This document shows positions 26,717-38,886 of a DNA stretch of 64,000 nucleotides, in pieces. The DNA is taken from contig OZ023273.1 of NCBI GenBank assembly GCA_964007475.1, positions 112,453,812-112,517,811 of the forward strand. Direction: 5' to 3'. The translations under genes and the position numbers were made by a program. A model generated the notes under the pieces. It saw nothing but the letters and a program-made list of their open reading frames with translations, ran no database searches and had not been told where the DNA came from. The DNA comes from Hybos culiciformis (lineage: Eukaryota > Arthropoda > Insecta > Diptera > Hybotidae). Numbering within the stretch: position 1 is the first letter of the stretch; each line of letters opens with the position of its first letter.

Positions 26717-27320
26717 TGGGGGATGGAAATAAGGCCGCGGGAAGTAAGGTCGCGACTTTTTTTTGTTGCGGTCTTATTTCATTTTGAAAAATGAAATAAG
26801 GCCGCGAAGATTTTTTCGCGGCCTTATTTCGTTTTTCAAAATGAAATAAGGCCGCGAAAAATCCTCGCGGTCTTATTTCATTTTGAAAAATGAAATAGGA
26901 CCGCAAAAAATTCCTCGCGGCCTTATTTCGTTTTGAAAAATGAAATAAGACCGCGACAAAAAAAAACAATTATTCGGAGGGCTAATTTCATTTTTATAAA
27001 TAAAATAAGGCCGCGTAATCTTGTGAGGTGAGCACACAGAGCAGGGGGCAGCAGGGCGGCGGGCGGGCGGTTGGTCAGTGGGATTCGAGGCCTTATTTCA
27101 TTTTTCAAAATGAAATTATCCCTCCGATTATTTTTTTTTTTGTCGCGGTCTTATTTCATTTTTCAAAACGAAATAAGGCCGCGAGGAATTTTATGCGGTC
27201 TTATTTCATTTTTCAAAATGAAATAAGACAGCGAGGATTTTTTCGCGGCCTTATTTCATTTTTCAAAATGAAATAAGACCGCAACAAAAAACCTATCGCG
27301 GCCTTATTTCATTGCGCCGA
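26717..27320. repeat. Palindrome array 1: symmetric foldback array of 40-nt palindromes
   Basis: Seven clear 40-nt palindromes (26767-26806, 26817-26856, 26866-26905, 26916-26955, 27144-27183, 27194-27233, 27244-27283) share CGCGG(C/T)CTTATTTCATTTT, a two-base centre, then the complement. Two eroded units (26979-27015 and 27087-27124) and half units at each end complete it. Spacers are only 9-13 nt. The whole block is a larger inverted repeat: the left arm with its ACAAAAAAAAA and TCGGAGGG spacers is mirrored on the right, around a GC-rich core at 27017-27087. The outer right edge reads CATTGCGCCG; the left edge is eroded. I see no coding content; open frames here only translate the repeat. 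FB-like foldback element or Helitron-borne minisatellite are alternatives. Confidence 0.85.
27017..27087. other. GC-rich core of palindrome array 1
   Basis: The segment has GGGGGCAGCAGGGCGGC, then GGGCGGGCGG and TTGGTCAGTGGGATT. It is strikingly G-rich in this A+T-rich window, with several G-runs on the + strand. Nearly the same words recur at 50282-50326 near the second array, tying the two loci together. Confidence 0.75.
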
Positions 27321-30300
27321 ATTATATAATTTTTTTTATTCGATACCTGTTTTGTTTAATAATACGTCTCTGTAATTATTTCTTCACGGTTATGACCTAA
27401 TACCGAATGAATGTTTTTTTTTTTTTTTTTTTTATTTTTAAAGGGAAGGAATTTAATCCGTAAGCTTAATGTTTATATGAGTAAAAACCTAAAACACGTA
27501 CAACCTTCAAGAGTGTAAATCCCTATAAATAAACTTATGCAATTGATTTTATTATTATTATTATTCTATTTTACTTTTTTTTTTCCTGCTTTGCCGAAAA
27601 TTCATTCAACATATTAGCAGCTTAGGATTTTATGCTCTCTTACCCTTAAATAATATTTAAATAAAATTTCTTTTATTTTTTTTCTACATTAAGACTTTTA
27701 ACAGTAAAAATATGTAAATGAGTATATATATTGTCCTTACTTATTGTTACAAAAAGAATGAAACGAGATTTGACAATAAAAAAAATTAAGATAGTTTTTC
27801 GATCAGATTCAGATATATTCTTTTATACTTTTGATTTTTATAATGAATACCAGTGAGAGTGAGCTCGTTCTGATTGGTTTCAATGTCAACATTTAGAAAT
27901 AGTACAGGCTTAGTAGAGTACATAGGTCCGAAATATGCCGATATACAAACCTTGATAATTATTTCTTGATAAACATAAAAATAGAGTTTTGAAATAATTT
28001 AGGCTGAAGCGGCGCATCCCGAACGGCTGCTTACTCTATAGATTTAAATTTGAATGTAAGATACTAGTATGTTCTAACTTGACACTGGTGGTACAATTCT
28101 TTTAATTTTTCTATAACGATGAACAAATAGATCATGTTTTCATATTTCGATTATGATTAAAATATGCGTTTTTTTTTTATTATTTTTCTGAAGATTTTTA
28201 CAAACTTAAATTTATATTTCTATGTTGTTCATTTTGTTTTTCCTAAAAATTAAATATAGTTTATTTGTGCATTTGGTATATTAGGATTATCTTTTATTTA
28301 AGTTTTAACTACATTATATGTACATTTATATTTATAGTAAAACCATTGCAAACATTTTAAAAGAAAACTTATTCTTTGATTTTAATTAATTTTCAATTCA
28401 AAAAGATTTCGTAATCAGGTTTTCGATTTGTATTTTGCAATATTAGAAAACAACAATCTCACAAAATACCATATTGTCAAAACAAAATTGTTATTCTCTA
28501 ATTTATTAAAATTAAAAATGAAGTGCACCGAAATATTAATACATACAGACCCAAAAGTTATCTGTGGATAATCTAGTAATTCTCATAGAATAAGAACGAC
28601 TTTTCACACTACAATTACTATCTTTCGTTTTATTTCAAAAACAGAAATTTTGAGAATATGTACTAAAAATTTTCCAAAATAATTAATTAATAAAAATAAT
28701 AATGTTTTAGTAAAAAATTATATAAAATATTTAAAGGAAAAAAAAACTTTTTTCAATAGTCTATTTTGCTTCAATAAAGCCAAATTAATGATGCTGTATT
28801 TTCTTACAGCATACTCTAGGAACTAATCCGGAAGCTTATCCGATATAAATTGTATATGAAAGTTCTATAGCAATCCAAGAATTATCCAAGACTAACTTAC
28901 TGTCCGCAAAAAATCCTCCAATTTTGTATACAAAATTATATTTCAAATCATTGAATGATTTTTACTATTATTTCACATCATATGTATTCATATTAAATTA
29001 AATGTAATAATTTTCAATTCAGTAAAGCGTGTGTTCTAATTTTATGCATAATAAATAATGAAAATAAAAAAAATTCAATGATATTTTTATTATTATTAAT
29101 TTATTTTACTCCATTAAATTTGTTTTAAGGATTTTTAATTATTTTTATTTTATTTATTAATATTATTATTGAATATTAAACATTAAAAATATAATAATTT
29201 TGTTTATGTTCAAAATATTAAAAAAATTCACATAATAAAGCATGCATTTGATTTTTTTGGTTAAAAACTAATTATGTTTATATATTTTTCAATAATAAAT
29301 ATACATTTTTTTTTTAATTTTATTACACGAAATTTTAAATTTATGTGGGAATATATATTTTGTTTTATTCTGATTTGAGAAAAAATTCATTAAAGTGCTA
29401 AGTGTTTTTATAATTTTTTATAATAATAACAAATTCTCACAATACTTTCCCAAAAATATATGTACTTAAAAGATTTTTCATTTATTTATTTTTTTTTTAT
29501 TATGATCTGCACTTATGTATGTAATAAACTTTTCCTTAATAAGAGTATCACAAATATACAATGTTTTTTTTATGAAATAGAAATTTAAGAAAATCAGTTG
29601 ACATTTTATTTTTTAGATTATGAGTGTATAATGTATTAATATAATAATTGTATTTGTACTTTCTTTTCTTATTGAACACGTATATATTTTATGTTAACCA
29701 TTAGACTAAAACTTCGACTAGAAATGTATCTTTAAATAATATTATCTAAGTACTGTTGCTGGCGCTTGCAAAACAGATCAACTTTTCGCCTTTAAATATA
29801 TGATATCAATTGGAGATTTTATAAGGTTCTATATTGGAAAACTTTCACGTCTCATAATCTCCTGTATTATCAATATGCAAACGATTTATTTTGATCAAAA
29901 ATTATTTTTTTCGGCTTTTGAACTTTGTTGTGGATGGTTACCATCAATCTTATTATCCGGAAAAGTTTCATATGAAAGTATAATTTTTAAAATATGCAGT
30001 TCAAAAATAAAGTCTCATTAGTTCAATATTCATTCATTTCTAGTCTGCAATAATATGCACAAAACTTTATTATGCTGAATTAAACTGATTAACCTCCTAA
30101 AATAAATAAAACGTAAATAAAGAAAATAATAAACTTATTTTTATTGAGGAATTTAAACGAAAATTCCTTAAATTTGCAAGCTCTACCGCATCAAAAAAAA
30201 AAAAAATTATAATAAAATGAATATTTTATATTAAACATTTTTATTGTATTTTATTTTGAAATCTGATAACAAAATTGATTATTTTTCATTAACATATTTC

Positions 30301-31270
30301 GGTTTTTGAGCTTGTTGTTCATTTTTATCAATGAACATGTATTTTTTTTTTTTTTTCAAACCTAATTTTAGGTATATTTTTTGCACACAATTCTTGGGTG
30401 CAACGCACTATTATGATCCAATACGAAAAAAAATATTTTAAGCTTTTTTTTTAACATAGGCTGCAGAAAAACCAATCTTCAGAACTTTAGATTTAATATC
30501 TGACAAATTTTTATTGCCACTAAAATGAGAAAAAAATATTTAATTTTAAAAACGGAATGGTGAATAACAAAAAATAAAGTATTGGTTTTTACATATACGT
30601 ATGGATCATGGAAATATGAATCTACTAATATCAGGATATTTTATCATAATATGTATTTAAATAGTTGGTTTGGTAGAGTATTAAACCTATGAAGATCGAA
30701 ACGTCTGATATTTGCAATTTTCTGAACTATATAGTATGTATAGAATTAAAGATGTTATTTTGATTCTTGACGTTTTAGAAATGTTATATATGGCAATCAT
30801 TCGGGAATTTAAGGAATCTCTTCGACCTTAATAATAAACATCAAAAATAGTTTATTTTATAGTTTAGTAGATATCCAGTGGGTGACATTTTATATATTAT
30901 AGTTTTGATGTTAATGATGAATTTTTGAACTTGTTTACTGTATTATTAGTTTATTTATTATTGTCGGTAAAATTTATAAAAGACTTCTAAAAAAAATGTT
31001 TTTTTTTTTGTCTCAAATAAATATTGAGATCCACTTGAATTTTAGAAGTTTATTTGAGTAAAAATTTAATTTTCTGATCTTAGTTTAGTTTTTTTTTTTC
31101 CAGTGGTTTAAGGAGTAAGTTATAGTTTCTGGTTCAAAATATTATTTTCATACTATTGTGTATTATAATTCTCGCAACTGAATATCCCAGGTGTATATGT
31201 AAATTTGCAATGATAGATAGAGGAACTCCCGCATTATAGGTGGTAAACATCGTTTTATAAGGTGACATGC

Positions 31271-31330
31271 AATCGCGTTGTATGAAATCGAGCTGTATGA
31301 AATCGCGTTATAATAAAATCGCATTCTAAG
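31271..31330. repeat. Degenerate 15-bp tandem repeat, four copies
   Basis: Units are AATCGCGTTGTATGA, AATCGAGCTGTATGA, AATCGCGTTATAATA and a decayed fourth copy. The repeated TCGCG is unusual for the local base composition. Function unknown. Confidence 0.65.
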
Positions 31331-33349
31331 AGGGTTCATTGTATAGTTGTTTTCTTTTACTAACTATGGATTCCTAGAAGCTTGTGCAATATTTCTCTTC
31401 ACCGAATGATATTTATTTCATATAGTCAGTAATAGCAAACCAATATTTTTTTCTTCATTTAACTCTACGCTTTATTTTCTAACAGAAATTATGTTTAAAA
31501 AAAAAAAGAAATACAAACACGAGCCTCTTCAAAAAAAGGAAAATCATAAATATTGAATTTTAAATTTTTTTTTTTTTTCATTTAATTTATGAAATTGGAA
31601 GCATCAATGTTTGTCTGCATAGTAGTGAACTTATTAAATGTCTTAAATTTTTTTCTCATTTTTATTAGTTTTTTGTCGGTTTTTTTTTCACAAAAAATTT
31701 TTTTTTTTTTATTTGTTTGCGGTTGATGTCCCAAATATAAAGTCAGAGACCCAAATTCATACTATTTACGTTTTTATGTCATTTTTTTTTTTTTCAATTT
31801 TATAGATATCTTTTAAGTGACACCTTGGTGAATTTACGATGTTTGTTTAGGATGTGTGTACTTGATTTTTCAAAATAAATAAATTTCCAATAAATTTCTT
31901 AAAGGCAAAAAAAAATTTAAAACCGCAAAATGATAAAATTCTTATTTTAATTATCTGCTGATTCGAATATTGTTATAAAAACTTCAAAGATCTTAGGATC
32001 TTTCTTGTAGATTTTAAATAACAAATATAATTCAAAAGTTATATTGATTATCACATAATTTGGAACATTATATCACTTATATTTTTGATATTTTTGCGAT
32101 CAGGGAATTTCCCTAGGTTTTATTTTTGATTATTTGCCTAAAACAGAATATTAAAGAAATTATTCTTAAACTCTGTATATAAAAAAAAAAAAAAATTTAA
32201 ACGGTGTACGACCATCAGAATAAAGATAGTAGTATCTAATTAGCTTGAAATTAATTAATAAGGCTATTTTTATATAAAAAGCGGAATTTCTTTTTATGTC
32301 TCAATTATACAATTTTACCCATTTTTAAAATAAAATAAACACAATAAATATCACGGTATTAATGAATGAATAAGTTCTAAAGAATTTATTCTTTCCATAT
32401 TTAATGTTTTCCATTTCATCACCACAAAATTAAATCGTTAATCTTAGCAGTTGTCCATTCTAAAAATGATATCCAACTGGGTTTTCATTCAAAATAAAAT
32501 AATATTTTGATTATATCCGCACAATTCCACAAACAATAAAATTATGATCTTAATCAAAACTAATGGAATTATACCTTGAGTTGTTCTCACTTAATGCTAC
32601 CTCTTTCGGTTATCGAAATTTACTTCCTCCTATCCTTTTATCCAAAGAAGAAAAAAAAATTATATTATTTATGATTTAAAATCAAAACGAGATGCAGAAC
32701 ACAATTTTATGACTAAAATGAAGCAAATATATAATTTAATAACCCCCATAACCCAGCGGGGCGCAAAAAAAACATTTTTTTTTGTTCGAATTTTCAAAAT
32801 TTAGAGGAAAAAAAATCTCCTGCTGACTTTAATCACCACTTAGTTATTTTTATGCCAACATAGGGCGTAAGAGTAGTAGCTGAATTAAAAATTTATTGAA
32901 ATAAAAAACTTTTTTTTATTCAAGTCTGTATGTATGTAGCTAGAAAATTGTGAAATTATATGGTAGACAAAAAGAAACTCATCAACAGAATGTATACAAA
33001 AAAACAAATTTAAATGTTTGATTCATCCTTGTAACGTTGTAACCTTAACAAATTTTAAATCTTTGGGCTCTGAAGCTTTCATCGTCAAAAAATATAGGAT
33101 TGAAGAAGTCAACTTATCATTGTGTTCATATAGTAATCATTTGTGGTAATTTTTTTTAATAATTTCGAATATGAATTTAGAATAGAAATTAAAATATTTG
33201 ATTGATTTTGAATATAAGAACAAATATTAATCGAAAAATTATAAATACATTGCATCTTAAATATTTGCGTGCAATCATAATAATTGATAATAATATATAT
33301 AAACGAACAACGAAATGAAAGTACTATAATGACTTATTATTAATTTCAG

Positions 33350-33495
33350 CTATGCTGTAGCAATTGGATTAGTGGAAATTTTATCTCGAAGATGCTTAAA
33401 AGTTCTGGAATCAGTTGAAAATCAACAAAGTGTTATATTATCATTATTAGCAACTGTGGGATTATTAACTAAATTTACAGAAATTTGTCCACAAG
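33350..33495 (+). CDS. SCAPER: SCAPER exon 4 in window
   Basis: This 146-nt exon follows TTAATTTCAG. The first base completes Ser of DLIS; the exon then encodes YAVAIGLVEILSRRCLKVLE … QSVILSLLATVGLLTKFTEICPQ. It corresponds to the vertebrate block YVVNMGLIDKL… through the HAAGLLHAMCTLCFAVTG helix. It ends with one base (G) of a Gly codon before GTATAT. The GTG at 33372 is an internal Val codon, not a start. Confidence 0.92.
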
Positions 33496-33776
33496 GTATA
33501 TTTAGTATTTATTTTGTATTTATTTTGACATTAAAAAAAATAAGGAGAGATTTCGATTTTAAGCTACAATAGAATCTTATTAAGTTACATTTCTTCGAAT
33601 ATTTTTAAATTCTAAGAAAATTGATGACATTTCCTTGAAAGAAAATTGTCTAGAATTTTAATTCAGTTTGATTTCGATCTCTTAGGAAAAATAATGATAA
33701 CATTTTTAATCTATTAACCTATTTATATAAATTTTCAACTAAAATTTATATAAATATTTATTTGATTTCGCTTTAG
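33496..33776 (+). other. SCAPER intron 4 in window (281 bp)
   Basis: GTATAT donor; acceptor TTCGCTTTAG ends at 33776. Interior is A/T filler with no other feature seen. Confidence 0.85.
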
Positions 33777-33869
33777 GTCCATCAGATCCAACGAAATTCC
33801 TTTTGACGGCAAAATCTTCAGAACTATTTGGTTCTATTTCAATGTTATATTCAAGTGTTGTTCCTATTG
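33777..33869 (+). CDS. SCAPER: SCAPER exon 5 in window
   Basis: This 93-nt exon completes Gly and encodes PSDPTKFLLTAKSSELFGSI … MLYSSVVPI plus the first base of the next Gly. It matches vertebrate QDPTGLTAALQATDLAGVLHMLY, a strongly conserved helical pair. Donor GTAAAT at 33870. Confidence 0.92.
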
Positions 33870-34189
33870 GTAAATATAAAGTGTTAATATGATAATTTTT
33901 TATTAATATTTAAATTCAAAATTTTAATATTTAAAAAAGGATTTTAATTTCAATAAAATAATGTTTATATTTGAAAAGTAAAAATAAAAATTATACGTGA
34001 TTTTTGCTAAAATACATAAATTAATTTTTATACTAAATTGAAGTAATTAAAATAATTTTTATGAAGTCACGTTTTAGAATTAGGAAAAAAAAAATAATAA
34101 AACTTAATTGATAAACTGGATATTTGAAAAAAGGAAAAAGTTATAATAATAACAATAATAATAAAATTTATTTTTAATTTTACTTCCAG
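33870..34189 (+). other. SCAPER intron 5 in window (320 bp)
   Basis: GTAAAT donor; acceptor TTTTACTTCCAG ends at 34189. Interior is A/T-rich with an AAT microsatellite near 34145-34165. Confidence 0.85.
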
Positions 34190-34281
34190 GTGAATGTATA
34201 CCACAAAGGACAGTATCTTTGGCAGCAGCTACATTTAATTTATTAGTTTCATTAGCAGTATTAGACTTAAATGTATTTCAG
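34190..34281 (+). CDS. SCAPER: SCAPER exon 6 in window
   Basis: This 92-nt exon encodes GECIPQRTVSLAAATFNLLV and then SLAVLDLNVFQ, in phase 0 at its end. It matches vertebrate NTIQVAIQSLRFFNSFAALHLPAFQ (residue order and the terminal Phe-Gln). Donor GTTCGT at 34282 is a weaker match than the others, but the protein join to EVLSQESPL is convincing. Confidence 0.9.
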
Positions 34282-35659
34282 GTTCGTTTATGTTTTTTTT
34301 TTTATTTAAATTAAATATTAAATTATGATTTAATTCCGACTCAGATAATAATAAAATTAAAAATACATATTTTTGTATATTTTTTTTATCCCTGAGAAGT
34401 TCTTCATAATCCTGCAATATTGCAATTATTATGATTAAATCACGAACATTTAACGAATAGATTTAATTATTGATTTAATATGCCTGAATTCCTGAATTTA
34501 TTGTCACTCGAATCATAGCATTATTGGACAAGTATCTTAATATTGAAATTTCGATATTTTTTATGGTTGAGTACAAAATCTTCCAATACAAAATCTTGGA
34601 TTCCAAAATTTTTTTTACAAAATCTATTGTACAAAATATTGCAATTTGAAACCTTGCATTATTAAATCCGTTTTATATTTTATTACTATCCCGTTTTACA
34701 ATTAGGCCTTATTTTAATGAATCAACTTTATACATAAATATCAAAATTATCCAAATTTTTGTTTAGCAAATAAAAAAATAATATATAAACATTAATTTTG
34801 ACAACTCATTATTGACAAAATTATAAATTGTGGTTATGTTTGGTTATTAAATTTTCGGTTTTATGCAAAATACTTAGGTAATTAAAAATATTGAAAGCCA
34901 CTAAATTTGAAATTTGCAAAACCATTTTTGATGTTAGATAATTAAATTTAAATTAAATGATAATATAAAAATAATGTACATCGTAAATATAATAATAATG
35001 TACACACATAAATACGTTTTATATATACTATGTGGAATTTATCAACATTATTATAAAATAGATTAATATTTATTTTCCTTATTGTTTTGAAAATAAGTAT
35101 AAATAATATTTACCAAAAATGCATATTTAAATATTATTTACATTTACATTATGTATAAAACATTGTAAAAACACAATTCCATTATTAAAGTTTACCGCTT
35201 TTAATTTATGTATGATGAAACATTTCAGAACAATATTGTTTATCTAATCAAAATCACATTATTTGATTTAGAAGTATAATTTCTCTAGCCTTTTTTCTGC
35301 TTTTACTTCAATTTTAAATCAAAACTAATGTTCAAACAGTTCTGCCCTTTGCTGTTGCAGCAAAAAAAAAAAATTTTTTTTCCTTATTTGTTTACTTAGA
35401 TGCCAAATGTTGGTAAACAAAAGTCATCATTATTATTCTTCCCCTTATGTTCTTGAACAAAAAAAAAAACTGATTGATTAATTTATTATTATATGTTTAT
35501 ATATGTTTGTTTGTACGATATGTATTTATGATGAAAATTTTATATAACACCAATATCCGTATTCATATCCGTAGAAAAGAAATAATCATTAAATTGCATT
35601 AACTGGTTGAAGTCTTATATGGAATATGTATATTAGCTTATGTCAATGTTATCTTATAT

Positions 35660-35876
35660 CATAGATTAAGAATACAGAAAGATGGGAAGCTTCATACAAC
35701 ATTTTTTCAGTCTTTTTTGGTATTTTATTGTGAAGGTGTTAGTAAAATTAAATAAAATTATTTTCATACATTAATAATTATCACGTATTTTATTTTGTTT
35801 TACTAACACATTGACTTAAAAATACCAAAAATAATGTTGTATGAAGCTTCCCATCTTTCTGTATTCTTAATCTATG
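35660..35876. mobile_element. 217-bp MITE with exact 7-bp target duplication
   Basis: The ends are perfect inverted repeats for at least 40 nt, starting CATAGATTAAGAATACAG and continuing through AAAGATGGGAAGCTTCATAC. The arms remain recognisable for about 100 nt each, so the element is nearly all stem. CTTATAT stands directly outside both ends (35653-35659 and 35877-35883). No coding sequence. The superfamily is not settled: a 7-8 bp duplication with CA…TG ends would fit P or hAT-like elements. Confidence 0.82.
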
Positions 35877-38539
35877 CTTATATGTATTACTACTATAACT
35901 GGAAGTCAATGTGACGTAGCTATTATAATATGTTATCTATATTTTAAATTATGAAAATACACATAAGTTGAAATGTTTCGAAACCTTTAATAAAATCTAT
36001 AATTTTACTTTCTTTTGAATTAAAAATTTAATATTAATTAAACAAATTTTTCTTGTAAATTTACCTACATACCAAATAAAGTACCTAATATAACCATACA
36101 TATGTTGAGTCCCGTCCTGATCTGAATTAATTACTATTAGATTCTTATATAAATAAAACGCATATAGAAAATTATAATATCATGCGAATTTCTAAAAATA
36201 TCTGTAGCTCAAAAGGCAACCATTACAACTATTTCTATACTTAAATTTTTATTTCCACGTAAGTTCTACTTATAAATTACATGTTCTTTTTATCATTTAT
36301 TTTCACCACAATACCATCATCACGATATTATTGTGTACTTCACTGTATTTCCAAAAAAATTGATTTATTTTCTTTATACTTATATATCCAACATTGTGGA
36401 AATAATTTTTATTAAAGTTTAATCAGTAAAAATAACTTTCAGATACTTTTTAAGTATAAAGAAAAGAACTAATATTTAGTTTAAAAATTAGATTTTATGA
36501 AAATGATTTAATTATAAATTGTTTTTTATGCTTTCCATTACAAAAAAATAAAAGCACTCATCAATATCAATATTTGATTAGTTTCGTTATATTTATCAAA
36601 CAAAATATATATATTTTTTTTTATTAAATTTCAGAACTTTTTCTCATATCAAAAAAGGGGTAAAAGTTTTTACCAACAACATTAAAAAAAAATAAATCAA
36701 AACTATGTATAAAAAAAAAGGAGTTTAACAAATATTTTTATTGATATATATATCAGTGATGATTTTTGTTTAAATAAAATTACACTTACCTATCTTCGCA
36801 TATATAAATATCAATATTAAAAATATAGGAATGTTGATTTTTTTTTAAAACAGCCTTAAATAATCAGAGTTTTGTGAAAAAGACCTTAACTTTAAATTAT
36901 CCTCGTTCAGAAAAATTATGAAGTTAAGTATGTGTTCCAAGCTATATGTTGTCACAAACATTACATTTGTTAAAAAATATGGATATCTCTATATAATTCA
37001 AATCAAATTTATTTATATTGTTTCTTTTGACATATAGTTTTTACAAGCTTAGATTTAAGAGATTAGATTTAATATTATATCTTTTCAACTTTAACATTTT
37101 AATAATTTATAAGTGGGTAGATAAGTGAACAACATAGAAGGTTAAGGGAAATTTTCAAAAACCCTTATGTGAGTTGAGCTAAACTAAATCTTAAAACCAG
37201 GTAAAACTTATAGTTAGTTAATAATTGAATAACATTATGTACATAGAAATAAAATTAGATATTTGTTACTACAGATTTTGAATTAGAGGGTTATGTCTAT
37301 ATAATGATTTCTATTTGAAATGAGGTGAAAAATTTTCAAACTCAAAATCTTGGATATGTCATGAGACTATTGAGGTTTTGTTCAATGTTTTTTTTTTTCA
37401 ATGTTCCGCATCATCGACAGAAAATTATTTAATTCAGTTTAAGAAATTAACATGATTAATCTTTTGTTTACCGCAAAAAAGGAGTTTGAACTTATTTATT
37501 TATAATAATTTTCTTCACAAAATTATTTAATTTCATTACAAAGTAGTACCCAAATTTTTAGTAGATAATTTTGGAATTTTTTTGTTCGGTTAACATTAAG
37601 TTATAAGAAATATTTACATAAATTATTCTGAATTGATGTTTATTCAAGGCTGTTGGTTTAAATTTCTTATAGAAAATAAAAAATTGTGAATTTGAGGCAA
37701 TTCATCTCAAAATTAATGCATGCTTGCTTGATATTTTTCTGATCCTTAACCATATCCTATAAAGAAATAATTTTTTTTTGTAATATCAAAAAAGTCTTCT
37801 TATTTACTTTTCATTCTTGGATTTTTCTTTCTATACTCTCATTTTGAAAAAAAAAAAATTCCAATTTTAGCAAAATTTACAAAAAATTTAATTTATTCGT
37901 GTAAACTTCTTCAAAACTGAAGAAATTGAAAATAAAAACAAAAATTAATATTGTGACGAATGATGAGGATTGGGGAGAAAAAATATTGACTAAACATTTT
38001 TTATTTTCATTCTCATAATATTAACTCTGTACTCTGCTGTTTTTCCAGCCTAAAAAAAATTAAATTGAAAAATTTTGTTTTTTTTTTTTTTTTTGTTAGC
38101 TTTCTTTGCGTATACATACTTGAGAATTTATCGTTACGTTAAATCCATCACAATATAATATGATAAAATATTATAGAAAATTGAAAATTTTGTTTATATA
38201 AAAAATTAATTCAATATTTACTTTTGAGATTTTATACATACTTTAGTTATTTTTTCGTTCTATTTTTCGATATTATTATTTTTATTATATTTTTTTTTGT
38301 TTTAATTTTCATATAAAAGATTTTCATAAATAATTTTTATTCAATCTTGCTGTGCTTTGCTGGGGAGAAATATCTTTACTCTGAAATATAAGGGCTCTAG
38401 CTGAAAATGTTGTCTGAACTTATAATAAGGAAATGCAAAACATAAATTCAATTAAATTGCGCTTTATGTATCCTAAGTAAATTACATATTTCATTGCAAA
38501 CTCGTATTAAAATTTGGGACACTTATGACAAACATTTAA

Positions 38540-38886
38540 GAGGACTTGGTACCAGTTTTAATTTTTTGTCCCAAAATTTGATTGTAGAGCCGTTTTAGAT
38601 TATTTCAAACTTTAACCTCTGGAAAGTTTCATACTTTTAAATGATATAAGACTTTTTAGAATCGGTTAAGGCTAAGTGCTCTTCAAAACCATTTTGTGAC
38701 ACAAAACAATGGTTTTGAAGAGATTCCGAGCACTTACCCTTAACCGATTCTAAAAAGCCATTTTAAAGTATCAAACAGTTTGGAGGCTGTGAATGAAATG
38801 TTTTTTCTAAATTAAACTCTAAAACAAACGAAAACTGCTTTTCAAAAAAAATTTGGGACAAAAATCCAAACTGGTACCAAGTCCTC
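38540..38886. mobile_element. 347-bp inverted-repeat (foldback) element
   Basis: The termini GAGGACTTGGTACCAG and CTGGTACCAAGTCCTC are exact inverted repeats. The arms (about 38540-38699 and 38701-38886) pair over most of their length, with strong inner blocks TTAGAATCGGTTAAGG and CTCTTCAAAACCATT, but are more diverged than in the 22.3 kb element. No clear target duplication or transposase was found. Confidence 0.75.

Larger units (their letters stand above)
2971..33349 (+). other. SCAPER giant intron 3 in window (30.4 kb), transposon-rich
   Basis: GTAAGT at 2971 and TTAATTTCAG ending at 33349 join exons whose codon phase and protein similarity fit exactly. The intron carries most of the mobile elements listed separately: the P-type remnant, hAT elements, a foldback element and a palindrome array. 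Several stretches show only A/T-rich sequence, microsatellites and isolated short open frames with no recognisable similarity: 2971-9480, 13100-16570, 18300-22200, 23000-26700 and 27900-33300. I found no exon-like conserved block or tRNA in them. Confidence 0.85.

Noticed and set aside
26712..27276. Open frames on both strands through palindrome array 1
   Set aside because: They merely translate the repeated palindrome (recurring …LISFFK/FQNEIR…) and occur on both strands because the DNA is self-complementary.
27852..27890. CTCGTTCTGATTGGTTTCAA resembling the right end of the 50.4 kb element
   Set aside because: Single short match with no second end; could be a solo fragment or chance.
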